Counted from the first letter of the stretch, positions 9,812 to 20,700 are shown. The stretch is 40,410 bases of DNA from Mesostigma viride (GCA_009746045.1 RPFO01000276.1:2923563-2963972); one strand, 5' to 3'. Numbers and translations are program-made. Notes: a model not told the origin generated them from the letters alone.

Positions 9812-11230
9812 CTAGCCCGCTGGGGGCGTCCACATCTTGTGGTTGATCATCAGGTCCCCGCCCCTCCAGTACACCTTGGGCTTCTGGGGGTCCTGCTTAT
9901 GGCGGAGGTATTCCGGCCACAGGTCGCGTCGCTGCTGTTGCTGAGCGGGGGTCAGGTCGTCATCCAGCGTCCAGGTGAGGTCGTGCAACCTCTTGCGACG
10001 AGAGAGGAACCGCTGCTTATCCTCAGGGGAGGGGAAGGTGAGCAGGACTGGTGGGGCCGGGAGCCGCCTTGTCCCGGCCGTGAGTGCATGGGGAAGGCGG
10101 TGGCACCCGTGCAGTTCTATACCTCACCTACCACTGAGGCCCATGAGGGTAAGAAGCTGGTTCTTGAGCTCGTCAGCAAGGAAGGTTGGCGTCTCTCCTG
10201 GCTGCTGCATGGGGAAACGACGTAGCACCACTTGGCACTCGCGGCGAGCGTGGTCGGTGACCTCCCGTTGCTGGGCCTGGCGGTGGTTCTCCAGCTCCTG
10301 GAGCTTCAGTCGTGGCGATGGCGTCGGTGGTGGAGGCGGTCGCTGACCGCAGCAGGTCCGCGTAGGAGAGCGGCGGAAGGTCACCAGCATCCTGCCGGGG
10401 TGGCTGGGATGCAATGGTGGCCGTCTGCTCCGCTATCTTTGGGACCTGTGTGGCCAGGGCCTCGGTGTCACTGGGCGGTGATGGCCTCAAGCTTCTTCAT
10501 AAGCAGTGATGCCGCACTTGCCCTCCACCTGGACAAGTGCAGCATGCGTTTCCGAAGCTTGCACCGCGGTGTGCAGCGTCGTGAACTGGGGCTGGAGCTT
10601 GTGGACGACCTTGGTTTCCACATTGGAGACCCGGGCCTCCACCGTGTTGAGCGTCGTGTTCAGCGATGTCAGCTTCTCGGCCAGCGCGGCCAGGTCACGT
10701 GCTCCTCGGACCAGCACTGCGTGGATGTCAATCATGTCATCCTTGCAGATCGAGGGAGGGAGCCGATGGGGCTGCCGGCTGTGCGGGGGCTGGGGTGCGG
10801 AGCGCTCGGCCGATGTCGCCGAGGCTGAGCTGGTATAGTGGCTGGTCAAGACTAACAGGCGTTGGCTTGGTTCGTCAAAGTTGTACATAGAGCCAGGACG
10901 TGTCGCGGTAGTCGATATTAGCCGCCCCCCCCTTCTGGGGCACGAAGAGCTTCCGTTCCTGTGCGAGGAACTGGAGGACCTCGACGCATTCCGGCGGCGA
11001 CAGCTGCTGCCACTTGATGAGGGAGAACGCCCTCTCGCCTGGCAAGTATAGTGGCTCCATTTGTGGCGGACGTGGCATGGTTTCTTGGGCTCAGGCGAGG
11101 CGCTTGGCGATGGGTCTGCTGGCGATGGGTTGGCGAGCCCAGGCGGCTGGGCAAGAACGATGGCGAGAGGGTTGGGCTGGGAGCCGGAAAGCTCCTTTTC
11201 CAAACCCCGTTTTGCTTTTGGGGTCGTCAT
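9812..11230 (-). pseudogene. LINE ORF1p-like protein, copy 2, broken
   Basis: This is the same protein as at 5827-7190, beginning MTTPKAKRGLEKEL at 11230 and ending MWTPPAG before TAG at 9812-9814. It has the N-terminal Pro-rich region, the helix PPECVEVLQFLAQERK, the coiled coil EKLTSLNTTLNTVEARV and the basic C-terminal domain. The tail includes LTWTLDDDLTPAQ, with Trp where copy 1 has a stop. The frame changes after the first ~50 codons and again near 10500 and 10290-10330. The breaks differ from those in copy 1, so an intact parent existed and each copy decayed on its own. Confidence 0.6.
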
Positions 11231-11297
11231 AGCTGCTTGTCACGTGATAACTTTGGCAATACTGCGTTGCAGCCGTAACCGATTATACTGGCGTGTA

Positions 11298-11305
11298 TAC
11301 GTCTG
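11298..11305 (+). repeat. 8-bp target-site duplication of the hAT element
   Basis: TACGTCTG at 11298-11305 is repeated exactly at 14681-14688, on the outer side of both inverted termini. Removing the insert and one TACGTCTG restores continuity with the related element at 7253-7281. Confidence 0.9.
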
Positions 11306-12313
11306 CCGTGTTGGTTCGTACGGCACCTCGGGTATGAAAATACGCCGTATTCCACGGTACTGACGCTTTCGACCGCGTACGCCGTACGATTTTCACTGTT
11401 TTTCACTTTGGACTTATAGCCGATATTTTGGAGGTCGATCGCGGACGTGTCACGCGGTGGGGAGAGGCCCAGACCTGTCATGCAGTGGTACTGAAATTGC
11501 TGAAATTGCAGCGAGTGCATAGCTACTTGCTAGTACACGCGTGACGGTGTGCCTTTCTACATTTTTTGACAGGATTTTTTATTGCGCGGGAGAAAAGCTG
11601 TAAGGGGACAACAGCATATGCATGGCAGAATCACAAGGTTCAGGGACGTACGGGTGCACTTCCAGAAAGACGCAGAAGAGTGAAGACGCAATTAAAGCAA
11701 ATAGAGGGTGCCGGGTGCGCCGGTTCATGTAATTTGTGCGCTATAGGCAATCCTAAAAGAGGCGACCATGCCTAGAGTTCCAGTCGTCAAAAAGGGAGAG
11801 GAGTATCAATACCCGACTACAATACGCTTCCGCGGACACCTTTTTCAGCGGGGAAAGTGCCCCCGGGCTTCCGGGGCAAATTCAGCAAGCGCTGCGGAAC
11901 TTAGATACTAAAATTTCGTTTTTGGTTCGTACCGTACAGCCAATCATTTTGCGCCCGGATCAAATTGTGATCTGGGCACTGAACACGAAAATTTCAGCGG
12001 AACGTACGAAACACCAACGCAACTACAGAATATTTTCAGTGACGAAACTGTAGTACCGTGTACCCAAGCAAAATGTAGTAGGACTTCGCTAAATTCACGT
12101 TCGGAATTTTTCCCTGCAACATTCCCCCGCAAGATTCCCCTGCACGATTCCCCCCGCTAGGTTCAGGCTCCAGTGGATGCTCGCCAAATGGCGCAAAAAA
12201 AGAAACATATGTTAAGATCAACGGTGCAAATCCTCGTTACCGCTCGGGTAACATTCTCACTCATTTCGCGTCTCCTACGAACCGTATTGTAGTGCCTCCA
12301 CCTGATTGACGAG

Positions 12314-13447
12314 GTGGAAAAGACCGTGAGTGGGGAAGACGTGGCGGTAGTCGGCCAGAGGTGGCCAGGCGTGCAAGCTGTGCGATTATACAAGTTCGGC
12401 AGGCCTGGCAACTTTAGCAAGGATCGCGCTGTCGGCCATCTCAGCCACATCCCCAACAAGGGAGCCACATATTGCCAGCAGTCTAGGAATGTAGAAGGCC
12501 TGATCAGGAGGCTTCAGGCGGCTGAGGCAGCCCGGTTGGAAAAGAAGGAGCAAAAGGCAGTGCTCGGTGCCCGCGTTGCCAAGGCCCTTCTGCCTGCCGC
12601 TGCCCCGGGTGCTGGCCCTTGTGGCTCTGGCAAGGCAGTGCAGAAGACGATTCCACAGTGCTTTTCCAATGCGCAGCTCCAGGAAGTCCGCCTAGTTGCC
12701 CAGGCCTCTTTCTTTTACGAGAATGGCATTCCGTTTCACGTCGTCGCCAGCGCCTCGTACAAGAACATGATATCGTGGCAGTGCCAGGTTGGCAAATACG
12801 TGCGTATTGTCAAAATAAATACGGCAATACGCGTTTTTTTGGCCCCGACGTACTATACGCGTATTTTGTCAGGAATACGTGATTTGGACTTGGAAATTTT
12901 CGAGGTTCGAGCTGGGGCAGCGCTTGGCGCTAGGCCAACCGGACCGTGGCGCGGCGCCTACCTTTACCAAGATTTTCTACTACAGTATGAGCTAGGCTTT
13001 TCGTCCAGTAATGACTTGGCAGTTGGCAAGCTAGCTGAAATTACACGGAGAGACCGAGAGAGTGCCAGCACGATGAAAATGCCAGCTGTGCTGGGAACGT
13101 GGTACTTGAAACACAGCCTGTATCCGCAGGCCAGAAATCGGGAGAATCCGGACCATGGTAGCTCGAGCCTGCCGTTATCTTGTCTGCGTTTTCGAGTCGT
13201 TCAGGATGATGAAGATGAATGGTGTTGGAAATGTGTAGCCTTGTGCATTGAAATTATGGCTGGCTTACGTGTAGAGCGACTAGATGACCTAGACGGTGGG
13301 GCCGGAAACAGCATGCTTGGTCAGGGCGTGTGTTTCGAGCCTAACTGGCCGGGAGTGTCTAGTGGTGAGCACCATTGCTGCGATCGCTCTCCCACCATTT
13401 ACGAGGAAATACCCGCAAATGGAAAACCACTGAAAAGGTCTAGCTAG
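12314..13447 (+). pseudogene. hAT transposase N-terminal fragment, truncated and fused to non-coding DNA
   Basis: The open frame starts with a GTG and I cannot place the true start. The first part contains VGHLSHIPNKGATYC, which resembles the second half of a BED zinc finger (DNA binding). A long Lys/Ala-rich helix follows. Near codon 140 comes SFFYENGIPFHVVASASYKNM, the hallmark segment that precedes the catalytic core in hAT transposases. After about 12775 similarity ends. The sequence becomes a cluster of AATACG words like those near the element's ends, and the rest of the frame (to 13447) has no hAT core or dimerisation domain. Full hAT transposases are usually 600 residues or more. I read this as a deleted copy with foreign or subterminal DNA joined in. 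Confidence 0.65.
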
Positions 13448-13728
13448 TCAGTCATCACGTTAGCCATGCCATGATTCAAAACGTCCAAGAACTGTGCACA
13501 CACATTGCAAAGGCAAAAAGCCGGAGGACAGCACTTTCAAATGTGCGGCGGGAACCAAAAGCCCGCGTATGCCAGAAAACATCGTGTTCAATGCTGCAGC
13601 GACGCGACGATGTGGACAACGAATCCAGTGCCAAGCTCGGAACGGCCGCAAAGGAGATCTGGCATCACAAGGTTCAGATGTGCGGAGATACTATGCGATC
13701 CAGCCGGTCCAGGACCTGTTTGTAGAGC

Positions 13729-13880
13729 TTGCAAGGAATGTGCACATGCAGTAATGGGTACGTAAATTATGGTGGCAGGTTGGTAGGGAATAAGTGCAAG
13801 GAATGTGCACATATTGCATTAAAAAATTATGGAAGGCTGGTGGGGAATAAGTGCAAGGAATGGTGCAGATTAAATTATGC
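13729..13880 (+). repeat. Short degenerate tandem repeat, three units
   Basis: GTGCAAGGAATGTGCA-type blocks recur at about 13731, 13796 and 13850, joined by AATTATGG...GGTNGGGAATAA. It is a local duplication inside the hAT element. Confidence 0.55.
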
Positions 13881-14709
13881 CTTCCACCATAATTTACTGA
13901 TCTCCATGCATAACAATGCCCCCTAAGGCCTTAACCCTAAAGGCCCATTCATAACCATGCTGCACACTGCCACGTATTCTGCTGACGTATTCTGCCATGC
14001 TCCACGTATAATACTCGTATTTTGAGGCCGACGTATTTGACGTACCGAAGTATTGGCCAACCTGGTGGCAGTGGCATAGATAGTATGGACCTGCCGCAGC
14101 AGTGAAGGTCAGTTCGGGTTCATTGCAATTGATTTTATTTTTTAGGGATTCGTGGCATGCACTTGTTGTCATTGTGCAGCGAAGCTGCCATCTATAGTGC
14201 TATGACATCCTCTGCATCGAGGCTGCCAGAGCTCTGGGTGCATTATACCATTCAATCACGTATTATGTTGTCAATGATGCATTGTAATAAAAGAGACCGG
14301 TGTTAGATGGTCAATAGTTTGCATGGATCCACAATATACAAATGTACTTGAAGGATGTATTGCAATTAATGTCGATCTAAGTGTGGCAGGTGGCAAGTCA
14401 CTGCCATTATTATAAATGCTCATTATAATGAATAGCAGAGATCGAGCATAGTGCATAGTAACATTTGTTGGCTGCGGGGCCACACATCCTTAGAATACCC
14501 CGTACTTTGAGCCTTGGCCTCAATAATACCCCGTACTTTTTTACCACAATTTCAAAAATACCCCGTATGCCGTACTGCGTATTTTTTCGCGTTTTTTTTC
14601 CCCCTCGCAAAAATACCTGTATTTTTACTGTACGCAAGGGTTTTACCGAGTACCCCGTACTGCCGTACAGACCAACACGGTACGTCTGAATAAAGCGCAT
14701 CGAATGCAA

Positions 14710-15784
14710 GTGGTCAGACCGAATTTGGGGCTCATGAGACTGATCAGACGCAAAAGATCTGAGCTCCGCCGTCAGCCATACCGCCGTCAGCTATTTTCGT
14801 CGTAATCGAACTAACCTAACTCTAAGCTATCTAGTCTAGAAAATCCTAACTACAATACTCAGCAAAACGCCCCTTCCTCTTGGCCAGGGGGGGCCGGGTG
14901 GCTTGCCCACAGGGGCTGGCGTGTGAGCCTGGACAATCTTGTGCAGCATGCTACTGTACCGCTTCTTGTTCTGCATGGCAGTCCAAAGAAGGGAGAGGGA
15001 GTAGATGCGGTGTTCAAACTGCATGAGCTGGGACCAAGTTCTAGGTCGGCCAGCAACATCTGAATGTAGTTCATGGCAGGTTTACCTAGCTTCGTGGGAA
15101 TGTCCTTGGGGCCATGCAGGCCAGGTCAAGATATACCGCCGTGGTTGGCCAAGCCGCTGGCCGGGGGCCGGCCAGACCAAGGGTGGTGTCGACCCATGGC
15201 TGGTGCGAGCAACACATCGATGTCCTACAAATGCTATCCTACGCTGCCTAATCTATGGTCGCCATCTGCTAGCAATGTACATACATTGAAAGTGGCACGG
15301 GCCATGCAAGGATGCCGGCTAGCTGGCCCAACAGGGGAGAACGGCGACGGGTGATGGGGGTGGATGCAGCGGAAGGTGGCCCAAGTGGGGATCGATGGAA
15401 CGGAGGCCGGGAAGGAAACGGCTCCAAGGAACAGTGCTTTTCATCGCATGGATTTTGTCCTGCAGGCGTAGGATGCAAGCCTGCCGCCTGCTCGGGGTAT
15501 TTGGGGGGGCCGGGGGCTGATTAATTGCGCAACGCCGAGGCGTAGGCCGGTAATCTAGCAAGCGTTGGGTTTTACGAATCTGACAGTTGACAGATGACGT
15601 TCTAGCCCGAAATACCGGCACCGCCATGTCTATCACCCGACTGCTATGTCGAGGCATGAGGGTGGATTGCGCGCTCGAGCGGGGGGGGACTGTTTAGAGG
15701 TTGTCCCCGAAGCCTGGTAGCGCCGCGAGCCGACGAGGAAGGTTGTCTATACCTACTGGCACCACCAGAGGCAGCACCCTTCTT
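14710..15784. other. No recognised gene; possible protein remnant on the minus strand
   Basis: A minus-strand frame at 14836-15024 (MQFEHRIYSLSLLWTAMQNK) has protein-like composition. I do not recognise it and it has no extended partner exons. The rest (15060-15780) is GC-rich without recognisable coding or repeat structure. Confidence 0.35.
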
Positions 15785-15941
15785 GCTAGCCGCGCCCGAT
15801 TGCAGCTGTGGCATGCCTTTGGCATGAAGGAGACTGGGGGTCTCTGCCCTTTCTCCTGTAGTGCACACACAGCTGGGATTAAAAGCACTTCGGTGCTCCG
15901 TGACTCCCCAACGGGAGCACGAGTTTAATTAATTAATTAAT
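15785..15941 (-). repeat. Right arm of the ~157-bp inverted repeat pair
   Basis: This is the inverted copy of 9365-9521, including GGCATGCCTTTGGCATGAAG and CCGTGACTCCCCAACGGGAG, ending in a TTAATTAATTAATT run. It stops 13 bp before the gypsy LTR. Confidence 0.7.
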
Positions 15942-15954
15942 TCTTGCTAGACAC

Positions 15955-16658
15955 TGTAACGACTAAAAATGTTGTGTTTGCAACAGCCTCAGTATCAACA
16001 TTGGTGTGAAAAGATCTTTATACCTGGGTTGGAGTCGCGACAGATAACTTCACGTCCAGAGAAGCAATGAAGATGGATCTTCAACAGTTAAGGGATTGAG
16101 TCCCCACCCTTGTTAGACACAACAGACAAGTTATATCCAAGTCGACTATCTGTTGAAGTTATAGTTGACTTTTGGCAAGGGTTGTTTGCAATTGATGAAA
16201 CAAGGAAATCCTTGAATTACACCATAGATTTAGTTCTCACGTACGCACACATGCACGACCACCACAAACAGGATAAAAGTCATCGTGTACGCAGAGTCGG
16301 CTCAACCCTAACCCGGAAGGACCAATCAAAAGTGAGGATCACTCAAGATAAGATCTTATCCTCCGAATCCTAAACACAACACAAGGCCAGCACATACTGA
16401 ATCTCAATGACCTGGAACCAGATCCACCAGGTACAACGGTATTAAAGAGAATCTATGACTGACTGAACAAAACCATGCAAAGTACCCTACGTGGATCAGG
16501 CCACGACCAATGAGGGTAGAACAATAAATTCGACAGATCTCAGCAGGCCCAATATCCATCAGACGTCGAAGCCTCCTAACTTCCCAAATAATTGTCCTCA
16601 AGAACTCATAATAAGATCAACAGTAGGAAAACTTTGGATGTAACATTTGGTTGTTACA
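15955..16658 (-). repeat. 3' LTR of the gypsy element (704 bp)
   Basis: The minus-strand ends are TGTAACAAC (from 16658) and GTCGTTACA (to 15955), giving the expected TG...CA with matching inverted tips. The start lies directly after the polypurine tract. There is no second LTR to confirm the length. The 5 bp outside are GACAC (15950-15954), with no partner available. Confidence 0.75.
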
Positions 16659-16673
16659 TATCTCCCCCTCAAG
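16659..16673 (-). promoter_or_regulatory. Polypurine tract
   Basis: The minus strand reads CTTGAGGGGGAGATA, immediately 5' of the LTR start TGTAACA. This is the plus-strand priming site expected in LTR retrotransposons. Confidence 0.75.
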
Positions 16674-17050
16674 ACAGGAACTCCCAGTTACTAGAAACCA
16701 AGGAGAATAAAACAACAACCTCCACAAGAACAACACAACAATAAACAGGAAGTCCACCACCTCTTGGGACAAGCAGTGGGTTTTTACATCGATCCCCAAA
16801 GGGGCCTCCTATCTCATTATCATCTGATCATGATCAACCCTGAATAAGACAAATTCTCCCACAATTGAAATGTCATCAAGGGATCTAACACACAGGCAAC
16901 CATGCCTGGATAATACAACTGCAGAGACTACCATTAACCCAGGAAACTGGCATTGCTGGAAATCTGGACTGGACATCAGAACTGGCGCCTCCTCCATTCT
17001 GGTTCCCCACCTCACTCCACAGCCCAATCTCCAACCATCCTGGAAACCCT

Positions 17051-18317
17051 TCACAGAGTGAACCAATCCCCCTTCTTCGTATCCTTCCCCCTCGTTCCAA
17101 ACACTGGGAAATGCTCCACCATGGACACCAGATCTGGCCAGTTCCTGCTGACCTGAATAGCCAGGCAGGTCTCAGCAGCCTTGCCCAACTCAGCTGAAAA
17201 CCTACTACACTGGGCAGGGTAGGACAGAGTAACCACAGCCTGTCGGAGGGGGTCGAAGACCCAGCCACTAGCAGTCTTGTGGCGACACAGCCAGCTGCTG
17301 TAGGACCACCACAGCTGTAGAAAGGCCTTGACAGGCCCCCACCTGGCCCCCAAGATGGGTACCAACACCCTCAGGGGCGTGAGCCTGGCCCTCAGCTCGT
17401 TAGGGAACTTTGGTAACTGCAGCCCCACGAATACAGTGTTGTCCTTGTGTGGAAAACAGGACAGCACAGAGCAGCTGGACGACGGAGTCATGTCAAACTC
17501 TCCCTTCATGACAGCTTGCTCGATCAGCTCAGAGTAGGTCTGGGAATAACCAACTGGCTTCAGCTTCCCAAAAGCCAGTCTCAAATCACTGGGCAGGGCA
17601 GCCATCAAATCCTGGCCCTCCACAGGCCTCATGTCAAACGAAGGCCAAGGATACACTGCAAAGACGGTGTGCATAATGTAAGCCACCATGGGTGAGCCAA
17701 TCTCACAAAGACTGGGGGGCAAACAGTCCAGGGCCAACTCTACCATACCCTCAGGTACTAGTTCGCCCTCCTCCACCACTGTCTGGTCCAGGGCCTGCAT
17801 GGCTGTACGTGTACAAGGATTTGCACCACTCACACTGTTCAGGAACACACTTGCGGTGGTCCAAATACTGCTCCACCTGTTTTGTTGGGACAACAGACCT
17901 GGGCAAGTGTACCACCACCTTAGGAGGTGGAGTGGCCTCCATAGGGGAGGGAACTGAGGCCACCGGGGTAGGGATAGCCTCCTGAGCTACCTGAGCCTCA
18001 GAGGCTGCAGGCACAGCAGAACCCACAGATGGAAGGTGCCCAGCCCTCAAGTGATCTGCCATCTGATTGACCAGACCCTCAACATGATTCAACCTTGTCA
18101 TCAGGGCCCCGTGACGCTGATCGTGACGTTGCTGATCATGTACCATACGCTGGAACAGGTTGAGAAAATGAGCTTCCACAAACCCAGCGTCTTCCTGGAG
18201 CGGAGTGCCTGTGGCTCTGGGGCCAGCGTAGCCGTGCTGAAACACATACGTAGCCCTCAAGTCCTCTTGAAGTTGGGCAGGTGGCCTGGGTGTCCCCTCA
18301 GGATGGGAGTCTGCCAT
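17051..18317 (-). pseudogene. Extra ORF downstream of gypsy pol, unknown function, one frameshift
   Basis: The ATG at 18317 (MADSHPEGTPRPPAQ) lies 48 bp after the pol stop at 18365-18367. The first part is Pro/Gln-rich with a helical, coiled-coil-like stretch containing QRHDQRHGALMTRLNHVEGL. A CVPEQCEWC motif follows, near 17833-17860. The frame then shifts near 17800-17850 and continues to a stop at 17051 with a globular-looking segment (MVAYIMHTVFAVYPWPSFDM, WWSYSSWLCRHKTASGWVFD). The two frames total roughly 420 residues. Position after pol is where env-like genes sit in some gypsy elements, but I see no signal peptide or clear membrane anchor. The coiled coil is more gag-like. Function unknown. 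Confidence 0.55.
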
Positions 18318-18364
18318 GGCTGGCAACCACAGACACACAGCACCAAAAACCTTGTTAGCAGTGC

Positions 18365-19876
18365 TCACTGGGAGCTATGAAGGGGAGCACACCGCCCAGA
18401 GCCCATGACATACCACTCAGGCAAGGTAATCCCACCATGATGCTGGCAATAGTCTAGTACAGCAGAGTGACTGTTGGTGAGATCAGACAACCACAGCCAC
18501 GTAGCAGTCACCTCTAGCTCTCCCTTCCAGTGTACCTTAAACTGCAGCTGTTTAGTCCTACCTTTCCCTTTCACCCTGTGAGCCAACAACCGCTCCACTT
18601 CATAGATCTTCTCCCCCTCAGAATCCAACTCATAAGGCAAGGGGGCAGACAATCTGCCTGGCAAGGTGTTACGCCTGTACAGCTTCAGCTGGGCTAGGTG
18701 AAAAATATTATTCCTGAGCTTCCACGGTGGGAAGGCACCTGGACCTGGACCACGGTACCATAGTGAAAGGTGGCCAACACTGGGTAAGGACCCAACCAGA
18801 GGGGTTGCAGTTTCCTGCATTGCTCCTTTTCAGGCAGCACTCTGTTGGCTTCCAACAACACCAAGTCCCCGGGAGCTACAAAGGAATGACTGGCCACCGT
18901 TTGCTGCCAGGCTTTAGTTAGGTACTTGTCCTGTGTCCTCAACAGCTGGGTAGCCACAATGCTGTGAGCCTCCTGGAAGGAAGCCAACAACTGCTGGACT
19001 GAACCAAGGCGTCGCTGGAAAGGGCCTTCAGCGTCTCTGTCAGGCAGTTCCAAGTCGAATGCAGGTGTCAAGGGACACTGGCCATTGCAGATCACGAAGG
19101 GTGACATCTGGTGAGGAGCCAGAGGAGAGTTGTTGATTGCGAACTCTATGAAAGGTAGCTTCTTGTCCCAGTCCTTGTTGTCGTGGGTACAGTAGTGCTT
19201 TTGACACTCCCTGACAATTCTGTTCATCCTCTCCACCGCACCAGTACTGGCACACCTGTACGCCACATCGAAGGCCAGCTTAGTATCTAGGATGTCAAAG
19301 AATGACTTCCAAAACCCCGACAACCAGAGGGGGTCCTGATCAGTGATGATCACTCTAGGCATGCCATGCAGACGGTAGATCTCCTTCATAAACAGGTCCA
19401 CACACTGTGCAGCGGTGAGGTGAGCATTGCAAGGAATCAGATGGCACATCCTGGAAAGTCTGTCCATGACCACAAGGATCCTGTCATTGCCACCATCTGA
19501 CGTACATGGGTAGACCACAGATAAAATCCATAGTCACACTGATCCAAGGGCGCAGGGGAATGGGCATAGCCATGGGAAAAATGGGCGTGGCTTGGTTCCT
19601 GACCTTATTTCTCTGGCAGGAGTCACAGGAATCCACATAGGCCTTAACATCCTGATAAAGGCCAGGCCACCAAAACCTCTGCTGCACCTCATGAAGTAGC
19701 TTAGCATAACCAGGATGACATGCGGTCACATCGTCATGGAAACAATGTAACACTGTGGGAATGGCCATCTCAGGCACATACACCTTTCTAGTCACCACGT
19801 GCTCTGCATCATGAGTGTGAACATACAGAACGCCCTCCCAGTATTCTACAGGTCTATTGCCAAAGTTGCCCCTCAC
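18365..19876 (-). pseudogene. Gypsy pol C-terminus: integrase and chromodomain, two frameshifts
   Basis: The first frame (19876-19484) has the integrase HHCC zinc finger: H in VLHCFHDD, H in CHPGYAKLLH, and CDSCQRNK. It runs into the start of the core (VTMDFICGLP, first catalytic Asp). After a frame change near 19500 the core continues with RILVVMDRLSRM, then ITDQDPLW (second Asp) and STGAVERMNRIV (catalytic Glu). The Glu block lacks the usual YHPQTDGQ motif and reads YRCASTGA, so this integrase is divergent. After a second frame change near 18735 come NNIFHLAQLKLYRR and a chromodomain (YEVERLLAHRVKGKG, then FKVHWKGE and TWLWLSDL). Integrase joins cDNA to the host genome; the chromodomain binds modified histones. 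The frame ends at 18365-18367. Confidence 0.85.
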
Positions 19877-20050
19877 AACACCTTGAAATGGCCTTTTTTT
19901 TACATAAATTATGGCCCATGGGAAGTTTATTGTCAGATTGACCTAGGATTGGATCCCACCACTCCCCGGGATGTGTCTGGCTAGTGGTGGAGTGAGTCAA
20001 AATTTTAAGTTTACATGGTACTCCAGATCCAAGGCCAAAACTGGCCACCT
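19877..20050 (-). pseudogene. Possible RNase H tail of gypsy pol (weak)
   Basis: Just upstream of the integrase the minus strand reads WFRWPVLALDLEYHVNLK, reminiscent of the RNase H-integrase linker in which RWxxxL precedes a beta strand. The usual ADALSR motif is not visible. An 8-T run on the plus strand (19892-19899) breaks continuity. Confidence 0.3.
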
Positions 20051-20280
20051 AAACCACTTGCACTTGCATAGAAACAATAGTTGATCTCAGATTATGCTTT
20101 GCTGAGCTTCGCTCATTTTATATATGACGCGTGGACGGGCTCAAAGGGGACCGACCTGCCGTAGGTAGCGTAAGACTAGCGCTTGTCACGAGGGTACTGC
20201 ACCGGCCGGCCCTTTTTGTGCCGAGGCTGAGTGTGGTTCCGGAGTGCAGGCCTAGGTAGCTGGTGATGAATAATAGTTGT

Positions 20281-20700
20281 TCTGACCTTGTACAAAGTTC
20301 TACGCCATTTGGAGCCCTAGTTGGTGACAAATGCTAGCAAAATTTTGCTAGCATTTGTCATTAATCGCCATTTTAAATCAATATTTAACCCAAATAATGT
20401 CAGAATGCCACCAAAACTTATTGCCATCATGCCAGCACCTGAAGCAAGGTCTCAACAAGTCATGAGCAAAAATTCAGATCATGCAGAGCCCAAAATGGTG
20501 ACATTTGCCAGCAATTGTCACCATTTTTTGCTTTTTTACTCACAATTTTAACAACATTAACCACCAAAACATTCTCCAAGCTGGGGCACATCATTTAAAT
20601 CTTTGCAGGCAACTCAAGAATGACTAGCACAAACAGTGTGCAAAACCTTGGTGCATGTGAATGCCTGAGTGGTGACCATTGCTAGCAGAATCCATCATGT
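20281..20700. repeat. Diverged TGACATTTGCTAGCA repeat region with a perfect 36-bp palindrome
   Basis: Blocks such as TGACATTTGCCAGCA, GAGCCCAAAATGGTGAC and CCATTTTTTGC match those in the ~175-bp tandem repeats at 22195-22975. Bases 20325-20342 and 20343-20360 form a spacerless palindrome (arm TGACAAATGCTAGCAAAA). This looks like two repeat units meeting head to head. It lies just outside the 3' end of the R2-like element, so that element may have inserted into a related repeat. Confidence 0.55.

Larger units (their letters stand above)
9621..11305 (-). mobile_element. ORF1-only LINE-like element, copy 2, interrupted by a hAT transposon
   Basis: This matches 5650-7281 throughout, with several small insertions relative to it. 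The hAT element at 11306-14680 splits it near its 5' end. Its last bases resume at 14689-14709 (AATAAAGCGCATCGAATGCAA), as shown by continuity with copy 1 at 7262-7281. Confidence 0.68.
11306..14680 (+). mobile_element. hAT-family DNA transposon, 3375 bp, degenerate
   Basis: Terminal inverted repeats begin CCGTGTTGGT at each end and continue (2-bp difference) to GTACGGCA, 18 of 20 bases matching. The 8-bp duplication TACGTCTG flanks them. Eight-base duplications together with a transposase fragment carrying the hAT segment FFYENGIPF identify the superfamily. Short TACCCCGTAC and ACGTATT-type words crowd both subterminal zones, as expected for transposase-binding sites. The transposase is incomplete, so the copy is probably non-autonomous. 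Confidence 0.88.
15955..20050 (-). mobile_element. Ty3/gypsy chromodomain LTR retrotransposon, 3' part only
   Basis: On the minus strand the order is a possible RNase H tail, integrase, chromodomain, an extra ORF, a polypurine tract and a 3' LTR. No gag, protease or reverse transcriptase and no 5' LTR or primer-binding site are present. The sequence beyond about 20050 is unrelated, so the 5' part has been lost. The chromodomain after integrase places it among the chromoviruses, which target heterochromatin through that domain. Confidence 0.85.
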
